5,792 nt of DNA, taken from Hyphomonas sp. UBA5111. Its GTDB lineage: Bacteria; Pseudomonadota; Alphaproteobacteria; Caulobacterales; Hyphomonadaceae. The translations under genes and the position numbers were made by a program. The stretch lies in assembly GCA_002414505.1 (NCBI GenBank), contig DHZF01000030.1:9322-15113 (forward strand), given 5' to 3'. The notes below the pieces were generated by a model. The model was not told where the DNA came from. It was given only the letters and a program-made list of their open reading frames with translations, and did not search any database. Shown piece by piece: positions 1 through 5,792 of the stretch (the stretch's first letter is position 1; the number at the start of each line of letters is the position of its first letter).

Positions 1-61
1 CGCTCCGGACTCCCGTAATAATGAGGTCGCGCTACGGCGCAAGCCCCTTTCGGCTGTGAAT
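1..61. other. Short non-coding edge region downstream of tesB
   Basis: I see no supportable gene here. The stretch follows the tesB stop codon when read on the minus strand. It contains two small inverted repeats: GCGC-TACG-GCGC at about 29-40, and AGCC/GGCT arms around a six-base loop at about 42-55. Neither stem is followed by a T-run on the minus strand, so a classical intrinsic terminator is not supported. The window edge prevents identifying the next gene. Confidence 0.4.
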
Positions 62-937
62 TCAGTCTTTTGACCGTAAGCGCCGCACAAGACCCTCTTG
101 CGCCACACTCGCCACGAGGTCTCCGGCCATGTTGAAGATCATGCCGCGATTGAATCCGCGGCCTTTTCCGGCAAACGGGCTGTCCATGGAATAGAGGTGC
201 CATTCGTCGAATTTGATCGGCCCGTGCAGCCACATGGCGTGGTCGAGGCTGGCAGACATGAGTTCCTTGTGATTCAGCCAGGTAATGCCGTGCGGGCGGT
301 AGCTGGAGCTGAGCAGGCTCATGTCGGAGGCATAGGCCAGAAGGCAATGGTGCAGGGCCGGCGGCACGTCGATTGGCCGGCTGACGCGGAACCAGAGATT
401 GTGGCGATCATCTGCAATTTCCGGATGGATCAGGTCCAGCGGGGAAACATCCCGGATCTCGATGTCGCGTTCGCGGGCGAAATCCTCGCGCAGGGCTTCG
501 GGCAGGCGGTCCGCGATCTCCATCCGGCGCTCGCGCAGATCCTTCAGGCCATCCGGGCCGGGCACGTCGGGCATCTCATGCTGGTGCTCCCAGCTGTCTT
601 CATCGGTCTGGAAGCTGGCGGCCATGTTGAAGATCTGCTTGCCATGCTGGATCGCCACGACGCGGCGCGTGGTGAAGCTGCCGCCGTCGCGGGAATGGTC
701 GACCTGATAGATGATCGGCACTTTCGGGTCGCCGGGACGGATGAAATAGGCGTGCAGGGAATGGCACATCCGGGCTTCCGGCACTGTCCGGTAGGCCGCG
801 ACCAGAGACTGGGCGATCACCTGGCCGCCGAAAACGCGCTGGCTGGCCCGCTCGTCCGGGCTCTGGCCCCGGAACAGGTCCAGCTCCAGACGCTCGATGT
901 CGAGCAGGGAAAGAAGGGCTCCGACGGGGTCCGACAT
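62..937 (-). CDS. tesB: Acyl-CoA thioesterase II (TesB family)
   Basis: Cytoplasmic double-hotdog thioesterase that hydrolyses medium- to long-chain acyl-CoA to free acid and CoA. The 291-residue product aligns from memory with E. coli TesB over its whole length. Visible landmarks are LFRGQS (21-26), VFGGQV (35-40), HSLHAYFIRPGD (59-70), RRVVAIQHGK (91-100), YASD (202-205), LDHAMWLHGP (231-240) and VAQEGLVR (278-285). The E. coli catalytic residues Asp204, Thr228 and Gln278 correspond to Asp205, Ser230 and Gln280, so the hydroxyl residue is Ser rather than Thr, a conservative swap. I chose the ATG at 935-937 because GGAG lies 8 bases upstream on the minus strand and the family N-terminus fits. 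The reading frame extends to a GTG at 962-964, adding nine residues without homology. The gene is divergent from the acyl-CoA synthetase and ends with TGA at 62-64. Family assignment is very secure; the physiological substrate is not known. Confidence 0.95.
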   Translation of the reverse strand: MSDPVGALLSLLDIERLELDLFRGQSPDERASQRVFGGQVIAQSLVAAYRTVPEARMCHSLHAYFIRPGDPKVPIIYQVDHSRDGGSFTTRRVVAIQHGKQIFNMAASFQTDEDSWEHQHEMPDVPGPDGLKDLRERRMEIADRLPEALREDFARERDIEIRDVSPLDLIHPEIADDRHNLWFRVSRPIDVPPALHHCLLAYASDMSLLSSSYRPHGITWLNHKELMSASLDHAMWLHGPIKFDEWHLYSMDSPFAGKGRGFNRGMIFNMAGDLVASVAQEGLVRRLRSKD

Positions 938-1131
938 GCAAGGGTCTCCAGATTGCGTCTGCACGAGCTAGCAGAGGCAGGAATGGATGCAAACTGTGCA
1001 AGTGCGCGTTGTCGTTTCAAATTTGTCGATTCTGGTCACAACATGTTCACCACATTCCGGTATGGGCTGGTATTATGGTTAATGCTGCCTCTCTCCGCGC
1101 CGCCGTGCCGTTCCATGATTCCTTTTCACAA
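938..1131. promoter_or_regulatory. Divergent intergenic control region between tesB and the acyl-CoA synthetase
   Basis: This 194-base region separates two start codons facing apart, so it should hold both promoters. It is more AT-rich in its centre (about 1015-1080) than the flanking genes. Visible elements are a repeated TGCAA (988-992 and 997-1001), a repeated TTGTCG (1009-1014 and 1023-1028), the palindrome CAAATTTG (1018-1025), and the palindrome AACATGTT (1040-1047) flanked by TGGT (1033-1036) and ACCA (1049-1052). The minus-strand TTGAAA (complement of 1015-1020) could serve as a -35 for tesB, but no convincing -10 follows. None of these is matched with certainty to a known regulator. 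A shared acyl-CoA-responsive repressor would fit the gene pair, but that is inference. Confidence 0.5.
1068..1076 (+). promoter_or_regulatory. Candidate extended -10 promoter for the acyl-CoA synthetase gene
   Basis: TGG followed by TATTAT matches the extended -10 pattern TGnTATAAT with one mismatch in the hexamer. The only nearby -35-like string is TTCACC (1046-1051), with a long 19-base spacer, so recognition would depend on the extended -10. Transcription would begin near 1083, leaving a leader of about 49 bases before the ATG at 1132. That would place the in-frame ATG at 1075 inside the promoter and exclude it as a start. This is a sequence-pattern prediction only. Confidence 0.3.
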
Positions 1132-2898
1132 ATGAAGCGTGATCTGGACTTCCTGCGCATGGCCATCCGGATGAACAAGCTGATCGGAGAGGTCACGCCG
1201 GACTCACGGCAATTGGTCGCCGATGATTTCGAGGACAGCGTCGACAAGCATGCCGGCAATGTTGCATTCCGCTTCGAGGGCGGGCTGACCACTTATGCCG
1301 AATTCGACGCCCAGGCGAACCGGATGGCCCATTGGGCGCTCGCGCACGGCCTCAAGGCCGGGGACCGGGTGGCGCTCTGCATGGAGAATTGCCCGGACTA
1401 TGTCGCGATCTGGGTCGGCCTCGCCAAGGTTGGCGTCATCACCGCTCTGGTGAACACGCATCTGGAAGGGGAGTCCCTGAAACATTGCCTCGCCATTTCC
1501 GAGGCCACCCATGTGATTACCGGCCCCCATCAGGACCGGGCGGTCTGTTCCGTCACGGCTGGAATGGAAAATGCCCCGAAAGTCTGGACCCTGGGCGGCG
1601 CCCATGGCGAAGACATCGCGGCCATGATGCCCAATCTCTCGCCGGACCGGCCGTCGCGCGAATTGCGCGCGCAGCTGCGCGGCAAGGACATGTGCCTGCT
1701 GATCTATACGTCCGGCACGACGGGCCTGCCCAAGGCGACCCGGATCACGAATTCCCGCCTACAGATCATGCTGCGCACCTTCATCGCGCCTTGCTATACC
1801 GGCCCGCGGGACCGGGTCTACATCACGCTGCCCCTGTATCACGGGACGGGCGGCATTTGCGGCGTCGGTCAGGCCATGATGAGCGGGGCCAGCATCGTCT
1901 TGCGCCGGAAATTCTCGGCCAGCGCCTTCTGGGATGATGTGGTCGATGAAGGCGTCACCTCCATCGTTTATATCGGAGAGCTGTGTCGTTATCTCCTTAA
2001 TCGCCCGCCGCATCCGAAGGAACGGGCGCACCGGCTGCAGACAGGGTTCGGAAACGGCCTGCGTCCGGAAATCTGGACGGAATTCCGCGAGCGGTTCAAC
2101 ATTCCGCATCTCGTGGAATTCTATGCCGCGACGGATGGCAATGTGAATTTGATGAGCATTGACGGCACCGTGGGTGCGGTCGGGCGCATCCCGAAATGGC
2201 TCAAGGCGCGCTTCGACCATGTCGAGTTCGTGAAGTTCGATCTCGAAACGGAAGATGTCGTTCGCGGCGAAGATGGATTCGTGATCCGCGCGGAGACGAA
2301 TGAGCCTGGCGAAATGCTGGGGCGTATTGCGGATACCGAATTCGAGTTCGCGGGATATCATGACCCGAAGGCGACGGAGAAGAAGATCCTCCGGGACGTG
2401 TTCGAACCCGGAGACAAATGGTTCCGGACGGGGGATCTGATGCGCAAGGACGAGAATGGCTATGTCTACTTCGTTGACCGGGTTGGCGACACCTTCCGCT
2501 GGAAGGGAGAGAACGTCTCGACCAGCGAAGTGAGTGACGCGATGATCCGCGCAGGCGGAATCGCCACGGCGAATGTCTACGGGGTCGAAATTCCGGGAAC
2601 GGACGGCAAGGCCGGCATGGCGGCGGTCACCCTCAACGGGGATGTTGACTTCGAAAGCCTGCATTACGAGCTGTCTTCAAGCCTGCCCGCCTATGCCATC
2701 CCGATCTTCATCCGGATACAGCGCGAGGCCGATACGACCGGTACGATGAAATACCGCAAGGTCGAGCTGATGAAGGATGGCTACAATCCCGACAGGGTGG
2801 ATGATCCGGTCTGGATGTACCATCCCGACCGGCGCCAATATGTGCCGTTCACGCAGGACCGGTATGACTCGCTGATCTCCGGGGCATTCCGCTTCTAG
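1132..2898 (+). CDS. Long-chain acyl-CoA synthetase (FadD6/FATP-type, AMP-forming)
   Basis: ANL-superfamily adenylate-forming enzyme that converts a fatty acid, ATP and CoA to acyl-CoA, AMP and PPi, feeding beta-oxidation or lipid synthesis. It lies closer to mycobacterial FadD6 and animal FATP/very-long-chain synthetases than to E. coli FadD. In the 589-residue product, the ATP-binding loop YTSGTTGLPK is at 192-201, FYAATDGN at 330-337, WFRTGDL at 430-436, and VDRVGDTFRWKGENVST at 448-464. The C-terminal Lys540/Lys543 in TMKYRKVEL are candidates for the adenylation lysine. Family proteins are about 590-600 residues, so it looks full length. The frame stays open upstream to a TTG at 1009 and an ATG at 1075. 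I chose the ATG at 1132 because family similarity begins near RDLDFLR and because of the possible promoter at 1068-1076. No start has a good Shine-Dalgarno site, so the start is uncertain. The acyl substrate is unknown; steroid side-chain or other bulky acids are possible in this subfamily. Confidence 0.93.
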   Translation: MKRDLDFLRMAIRMNKLIGEVTPDSRQLVADDFEDSVDKHAGNVAFRFEGGLTTYAEFDAQANRMAHWALAHGLKAGDRVALCMENCPDYVAIWVGLAKVGVITALVNTHLEGESLKHCLAISEATHVITGPHQDRAVCSVTAGMENAPKVWTLGGAHGEDIAAMMPNLSPDRPSRELRAQLRGKDMCLLIYTSGTTGLPKATRITNSRLQIMLRTFIAPCYTGPRDRVYITLPLYHGTGGICGVGQAMMSGASIVLRRKFSASAFWDDVVDEGVTSIVYIGELCRYLLNRPPHPKERAHRLQTGFGNGLRPEIWTEFRERFNIPHLVEFYAATDGNVNLMSIDGTVGAVGRIPKWLKARFDHVEFVKFDLETEDVVRGEDGFVIRAETNEPGEMLGRIADTEFEFAGYHDPKATEKKILRDVFEPGDKWFRTGDLMRKDENGYVYFVDRVGDTFRWKGENVSTSEVSDAMIRAGGIATANVYGVEIPGTDGKAGMAAVTLNGDVDFESLHYELSSSLPAYAIPIFIRIQREADTTGTMKYRKVELMKDGYNPDRVDDPVWMYHPDRRQYVPFTQDRYDSLISGAFRF

Positions 2899-2901
2899 GT
2901 C

Positions 2902-4371
2902 TCAGGCGACCCGGCCCATGCGCTCTTCTAGGCGGGTGGAAAACCAGGAAATGATCCGCCGCCACAGCTCGTCCTTCAGGATGGCGCCTTCCACATCATG
3001 GTCGATGGAAGGATTGTCATTGATCTCGATGATCACGACGCCCTTGTCGGTTTCCTTCAGATCCACCCCATACAGGCCGTCACCGATCAGGCGCGCGCCG
3101 CGCACGGCTGCATCCACCACGTCGGGCGGCGCATCCTCGACCGGGAAGGTGGTGAAGCCGCCCTCGCTGGTCTTGCCGTCCGGGCCATGCTTGACGATCT
3201 GCCAATGGCCGCGTGCCATGCGATACTGGCAGGCATAGAGCGGTTCGCCATTCAGCACCCCGATGCGCCAGTCGAACTTTGTCGGCACGAATTCCTGCGC
3301 GATGATCAGCGCCGTGTCCTTGAACATGTGCTTCGCGCCGGCGCGGAGTTCGTCGAGGGAGCGCGCCTTGACCATGTTGGTACCGAAGGAGCCGTCGGGC
3401 GTCTTCAGGACAACGGGATTGCCCAATGTCTCGAACACCGAGGCAAGGTCCGACTTCTCATCAAGAATGAGCGTGTGCGGAATGGGCAGGCCGGCCTTTT
3501 CCAGAATCTCTTTAAGGAACACCTTGTTGGTGCACCGAATCATGGATTGCGTATCGTCGATGACGGGCATGCCTTCCTGCTCGGCGCGGCGGGCGAATTT
3601 GTAGGTGTAATTGTCGATCTGGGTCGTGGCCCGGATGAACAACGCGTCGAACTCGGCAAGACTGGTCAGGTCGGACGGCTCGATCGTCTCGACCTCGACG
3701 CCCATCTTGGCCGCAACGTCTGCGAGGCGCTTGATGGAGGAGGGTTTCGACGGCGCCGTCTTCTCATGCGGATCGACCAGCACGGCCAGAGCCCATTTGG
3801 CGGGGGCCTTGGTCTTCGGCTCACTGATCCGACCGCTCGTATAGGCTTCCATCGCTTCGAGGAAGAAGTCCCGGCGTTCGCCTTTCAGCTTGTGCGGTGG
3901 GACCATCCGGACACGGCCAATACCGTGGGGTGATTTCGGGTCCAGTTCCACTTCCAGTGCCGGCACACGGAACCAGTCGGAGACTTCGCGGGCGAGGCGC
4001 TCATAGCCTGGCGTTTCAGGCTTGGAGAAGGCCACGAACAGGCGTTCGATCTCCGGCGCGCCCTTGGCATGGGCTTCGCGCAGGCGTTCGCCAAGATCGG
4101 GCAGGGCATGGCGGTAGAGTCCCTTGGCCGACAGTTCGACCATGGTCTGGACGCTGGGGCTGACCCGGTGGCCGCGTGCCTCTGCGAGCAGCGAGGCGTA
4201 ATAGCCTTCCGACTGGTAGCCATAGGACCGACAGAGATTCAGGATGTAGGGCCGCCGCCCGGAAAACAGCGCCGGCTTGGTGATGTAGTCTGATACCTTC
4301 AACACCTTGTGGGGCGTCTCAGCCTGGGAGATGTCGTTGGCAGATTCTACGAGTACGACCCAATCGGTCAT
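2902..4371 (-). CDS. RimK-family ATP-grasp ligase with N-terminal RLAN-type domain
   Basis: Predicted ATP-dependent carboxylate-amine ligase of 489 residues; its substrate is unknown. The C-terminal half (about 195-485) is a RimK-like ATP-grasp fold. It has PVVLKTPDGSFGTNM at 319-333 with the probable ATP-binding Lys323 and a glycine-containing loop, DWRIGVLNGEPLYA at 367-380, and GVDLKE then VIIEINDNPSIDH at 435-458, where Glu449, Asn451 and Asn453 look like the metal-ATP ligands. The N-terminal part (about 20-170, including PYILNLCRSYGYQSEGYY) matches the extra RimK-associated N-terminal (RLAN) domain of this subfamily. E. coli RimK, which adds glutamates to ribosomal protein S6, is about 300 residues and lacks it. 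The gene starts within the GNAT stop (ATGA overlap, 4368-4371) with GAGAGG ending 4 bases before the ATG, so coupled translation is likely. The stop is TGA at 2902-2904, three bases from the convergent synthetase stop. Family is secure; function and the symbol rimK are not, so no symbol is given. Confidence 0.9.
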   Translation of the reverse strand: MTDWVVLVESANDISQAETPHKVLKVSDYITKPALFSGRRPYILNLCRSYGYQSEGYYASLLAEARGHRVSPSVQTMVELSAKGLYRHALPDLGERLREAHAKGAPEIERLFVAFSKPETPGYERLAREVSDWFRVPALEVELDPKSPHGIGRVRMVPPHKLKGERRDFFLEAMEAYTSGRISEPKTKAPAKWALAVLVDPHEKTAPSKPSSIKRLADVAAKMGVEVETIEPSDLTSLAEFDALFIRATTQIDNYTYKFARRAEQEGMPVIDDTQSMIRCTNKVFLKEILEKAGLPIPHTLILDEKSDLASVFETLGNPVVLKTPDGSFGTNMVKARSLDELRAGAKHMFKDTALIIAQEFVPTKFDWRIGVLNGEPLYACQYRMARGHWQIVKHGPDGKTSEGGFTTFPVEDAPPDVVDAAVRGARLIGDGLYGVDLKETDKGVVIIEINDNPSIDHDVEGAILKDELWRRIISWFSTRLEERMGRVA

Positions 4372-4832
4372 TGAACCTCTCTTGAGAGACCGCTGAGCGG
4401 CTTCTCCATTTTTAATGCGGCTTCCCCATCGGGATAATAGCCTGCGGCGCGCGCCATTACGCGATAACCATGGCGTTCGTAAAGACGCTTTGCGCGGCTA
4501 TTTGTTTCGCGCACTTCGAGTCTTATCAACCCGCAATGTCTTTGCCTTGAAATGTCTTCGCATTTCTCCAGCAGACGGCCGGAAAGACCCGTTCCCCGCG
4601 CAGCTTCTGCGACGGATAGGGAATAGAGCCGCGCGACCTGGCTGGTTCGCCGGAACAGGAGGACAGCGGCGCCGGTGAGTCCGCCGTCTCCGTCGGATAC
4701 GAGAATGGCGGAATTCCCGCGCATCAGGCGCGCCCAGGTCCGCTGCGAGAAACGGTCCTCTTCCGGAAAGGCCCGTTCCAATTCTGTCAGCGCTGCGATG
4801 TCGTCGGGGTTGGCGGCGCGAATATCCTGCAT
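4368..4832 (-). CDS. GNAT-family N-acetyltransferase (RimI-like size)
   Basis: Single-domain GNAT protein of 154 residues, expected to use acetyl-CoA (or another acyl donor) to modify an amine; its substrate is unknown. The fold is recognisable: IRAANPDDIAAL (4-15) for strand 1 and helix 1, then LYSLSVAEAARGTGLSGRLL (69-88) as motif A with the CoA pyrophosphate-binding loop Arg79-Gly-Thr-Gly-Leu-Ser84, then IRLEVRETNSRAKRLYERHGY (103-123) as motif B, with Asn111 and Tyr118 at the usual positions. The last loop position is Ser rather than the more common Gly or Ala. The ATG at 4830-4832 lies 9 bases beyond the proB stop, and its Shine-Dalgarno site is poor, so initiation may depend on ribosomes finishing proB. 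The TGA overlaps the start of the RimK-like gene. In related genomes RLAN-type ATP-grasp genes often sit beside a GNAT, sometimes fused to a C39-like peptidase; this copy has no such domain. Confidence 0.88.
   Translation of the reverse strand: MQDIRAANPDDIAALTELERAFPEEDRFSQRTWARLMRGNSAILVSDGDGGLTGAAVLLFRRTSQVARLYSLSVAEAARGTGLSGRLLEKCEDISRQRHCGLIRLEVRETNSRAKRLYERHGYRVMARAAGYYPDGEAALKMEKPLSGLSREVQ
4376..4389 (-). promoter_or_regulatory. Ribosome binding site of the RimK-like gene inside a small inverted repeat
   Basis: On the minus strand the end of the GNAT gene reads TCTC-TCAA-GAGA-GG, then TTCA and the ATG. The second arm overlaps the Shine-Dalgarno-like GAGAGG, so a 4-base-pair stem with a four-base loop could partly mask the site until ribosomes translate through the GNAT stop. 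The arms and distances are read directly from the sequence. The regulatory effect is inference, because a 4-pair stem is weak. Confidence 0.35.
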
Positions 4833-4841
4833 CGGGCGGGC

Positions 4842-5792
4842 CTAGCGGAGCAGGACCATATCGTCGCGATGGACGATGGCCGGGCGGCCGCGATAGCCGA
4901 GGATCGCTTCGACCTCTTCGCTGTGACGACCGATGACGCGGGCGATTTCGCCGGAGCTGTAGGCGGTGACGCCCTTGCCGACCGTCTGGCCGGAAGGCGC
5001 ATTCAGGGCGACGGCTGCGCCCCGCTCGAAAGTGCCGGTGACGGCCGTGATCCCCACGGCCAGCAGGCTCGCCCCACCGCGCAGCGCCTTGGCCGCGCCT
5101 TCGTCCAGTTCGATTGAGCCTTCGGGTGTCAAATGACCTGACAGCCATGCTGCACGGGCATTGGCGGGCGTGGTGGCGGCGGAAATCAGCGTCGCCCGCG
5201 CGCCGTCTTCGATGGCAAGCAACGGATGGTCCCGGTTGCCGAGTGTGATCAGCGTGGAGCAGCCTGCCGCATGCGCAATCCGCGCGGCGGCGAGCTTGGT
5301 CGCCATGCCGCCCGAGCCAACTCCGGCATCAGCGTTCGCGCCGGTCGCCATCGCGTCATGTTCAGCGGTCAGCTGGTCGAGGCGGGGAATATGCGTTGCC
5401 TCAGGATGTGTGCGCGGGTCCGCCGTGTAGAGGCCATCAATATCCGACAGGAGCACCAGCACATCCGCGCCCATCATCTGGGCAACGCGCGCGGCCAGCC
5501 GGTCATTGTCGCCATAGCGGATCTCGTCGGTCGCCACCGTGTCATTCTCGTTGATGACCGGAACTGTCCCGATTTCCAGCAAGGTTTCCAGCGTCGCGCG
5601 GGCGTTCAGCCAGCGGCGGCGGTTTTCCGTGTCGCCGAGCGTGAGCAAGGCCTGGCCGATGGTGACATCATGCGGCTCGAAGGCTCGGCCGATGGCAGAC
5701 ATCAGGCGCAACTGGCCGATGGCGGCGGCGGCCTGTTTCTGGTCGAGACGGTTTGAAACAGAATTGCCGACACTTTTGCGACCCAATGCAAC
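4842..5792 (-). CDS. proB: Glutamate 5-kinase (ProB), N-terminus outside the window
   Basis: Catalyses ATP plus L-glutamate to glutamyl 5-phosphate, the first and usually proline-inhibited step of proline synthesis, in the cytoplasm. About 316 of the usual 370-380 residues are visible. The amino acid kinase domain shows [10 protein letters not shown] near the window end, the substrate-binding segment [17 protein letters not shown] (5502-5552), [13 protein letters not shown], and GSGGMATKL (5292-5318). A PUA domain follows from [16 protein letters not shown] (from about 5120) and ends with [17 protein letters not shown], both typical of full-length ProB. The frame is open to the last base: codons upstream of the TTG at 5784-5786 encode Val-Ala, giving VALGRKS, which matches the conserved SSGA-ALGR region. 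That TTG is therefore an internal leucine, not a start. The stop is TAG at 4842-4844, 9 bases before the GNAT gene. proA does not follow it here. Confidence 0.96.
   Translation of the reverse strand, partial: VALGRKSVGNSVSNRLDQKQAAAAIGQLRLMSAIGRAFEPHDVTIGQALLTLGDTENRRRWLNARATLETLLEIGTVPVINENDTVATDEIRYGDNDRLAARVAQMMGADVLVLLSDIDGLYTADPRTHPEATHIPRLDQLTAEHDAMATGANADAGVGSGGMATKLAAARIAHAAGCSTLITLGNRDHPLLAIEDGARATLISAATTPANARAAWLSGHLTPEGSIELDEGAAKALRGGASLLAVGITAVTGTFERGAAVALNAPSGQTVGKGVTAYSSGEIARVIGRHSEEVEAILGYRGRPAIVHRDDMVLLR

Noticed and set aside
29..55. Possible tesB terminator formed by small inverted repeats
   Set aside because: The stems have only four base pairs and no T-run follows on the minus strand.
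1028..1121. Two GANTC sites (1028-1032 and 1117-1121), possible CcrM methylation sites in the divergent region
   Set aside because: GANTC also occurs many times inside the genes of this window, so two in the intergenic region are not a notable enrichment and cell-cycle control cannot be argued.
98..1135. Long plus-strand open frame (345 codons) opposite tesB
   Set aside because: It lies antisense to a clearly conserved tesB. The translation has no recognisable domain and is rich in Ala, Gly, Arg and His, as expected from the complement of high-GC codons. It also runs through the promoter region.
1759..2664. Minus-strand open frame of 301 codons inside the synthetase gene
   Set aside because: It is the complement of a conserved adenylate-forming enzyme, with no family similarity of its own and no ribosome binding site. 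It is a codon-bias shadow.
2892..2932. Direct repeat CTTCTAGG at 2892-2899 and 2925-2932
   Set aside because: It is only 8 bases long, and both copies lie at or within coding ends. There are no flanking inverted repeats or insertion signs, so chance is the simplest explanation.
2998..3933. Plus-strand open frame of 311 codons opposite the RimK-like gene
   Set aside because: It mirrors the codons of the conserved ATP-grasp protein and shows no independent domain.
4498..5148. Minus-strand open frame overlapping both proB and the GNAT gene
   Set aside because: It is in a different frame from two well-supported genes and its translation is very rich in Arg and Pro, typical of a shifted frame in GC-rich DNA.

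Overview
This 5.8 kb window reads as ordinary, gene-dense chromosome from an alphaproteobacterium. GC content is about 60% by eye, genes are tightly packed, and Shine-Dalgarno sites are weak. The protein style resembles Hyphomonas or Caulobacterales-type bacteria, but that placement is inference and no marker gene here proves it. I see no mobile element, CRISPR array, rRNA or tRNA.

Layout. Bases 1-61 hold no recognisable gene. A TesB-type acyl-CoA thioesterase II lies on the minus strand (62-937). A 194-base divergent intergenic region (938-1131) follows, then a plus-strand long-chain acyl-CoA synthetase of the FadD6/FATP type (1132-2898). The minus strand then carries three closely linked genes, read from right to left: proB (glutamate 5-kinase, entering from beyond base 5792 and ending at 4842), a small GNAT acetyltransferase (4368-4832), and a two-domain RimK-like ATP-grasp protein (2902-4371). 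The proB-GNAT gap is 9 bases, the GNAT and RimK-like genes overlap by 4 bases, and the synthetase and RimK-like genes end tail to tail with 3 bases between them.

How the genes work together. The left half concerns acyl-CoA metabolism. The synthetase makes acyl-CoA from free fatty acids and the thioesterase hydrolyses acyl-CoA, so the divergent pair could set acyl-CoA levels from one shared control region. The right half is a probable proB-GNAT-RimK transcription unit. ProB phosphorylates glutamate for proline synthesis, and RimK-family ATP-grasp enzymes ligate amino acids, classically glutamate, to carboxylates. The pairing of a GNAT with an ATP-grasp that has the extra RimK-associated N-terminal domain suggests a peptide or protein modification pathway with unknown substrate. 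This is the least characterised part of the window. The other genes are conserved housekeeping families, so I do not claim a clear new system.
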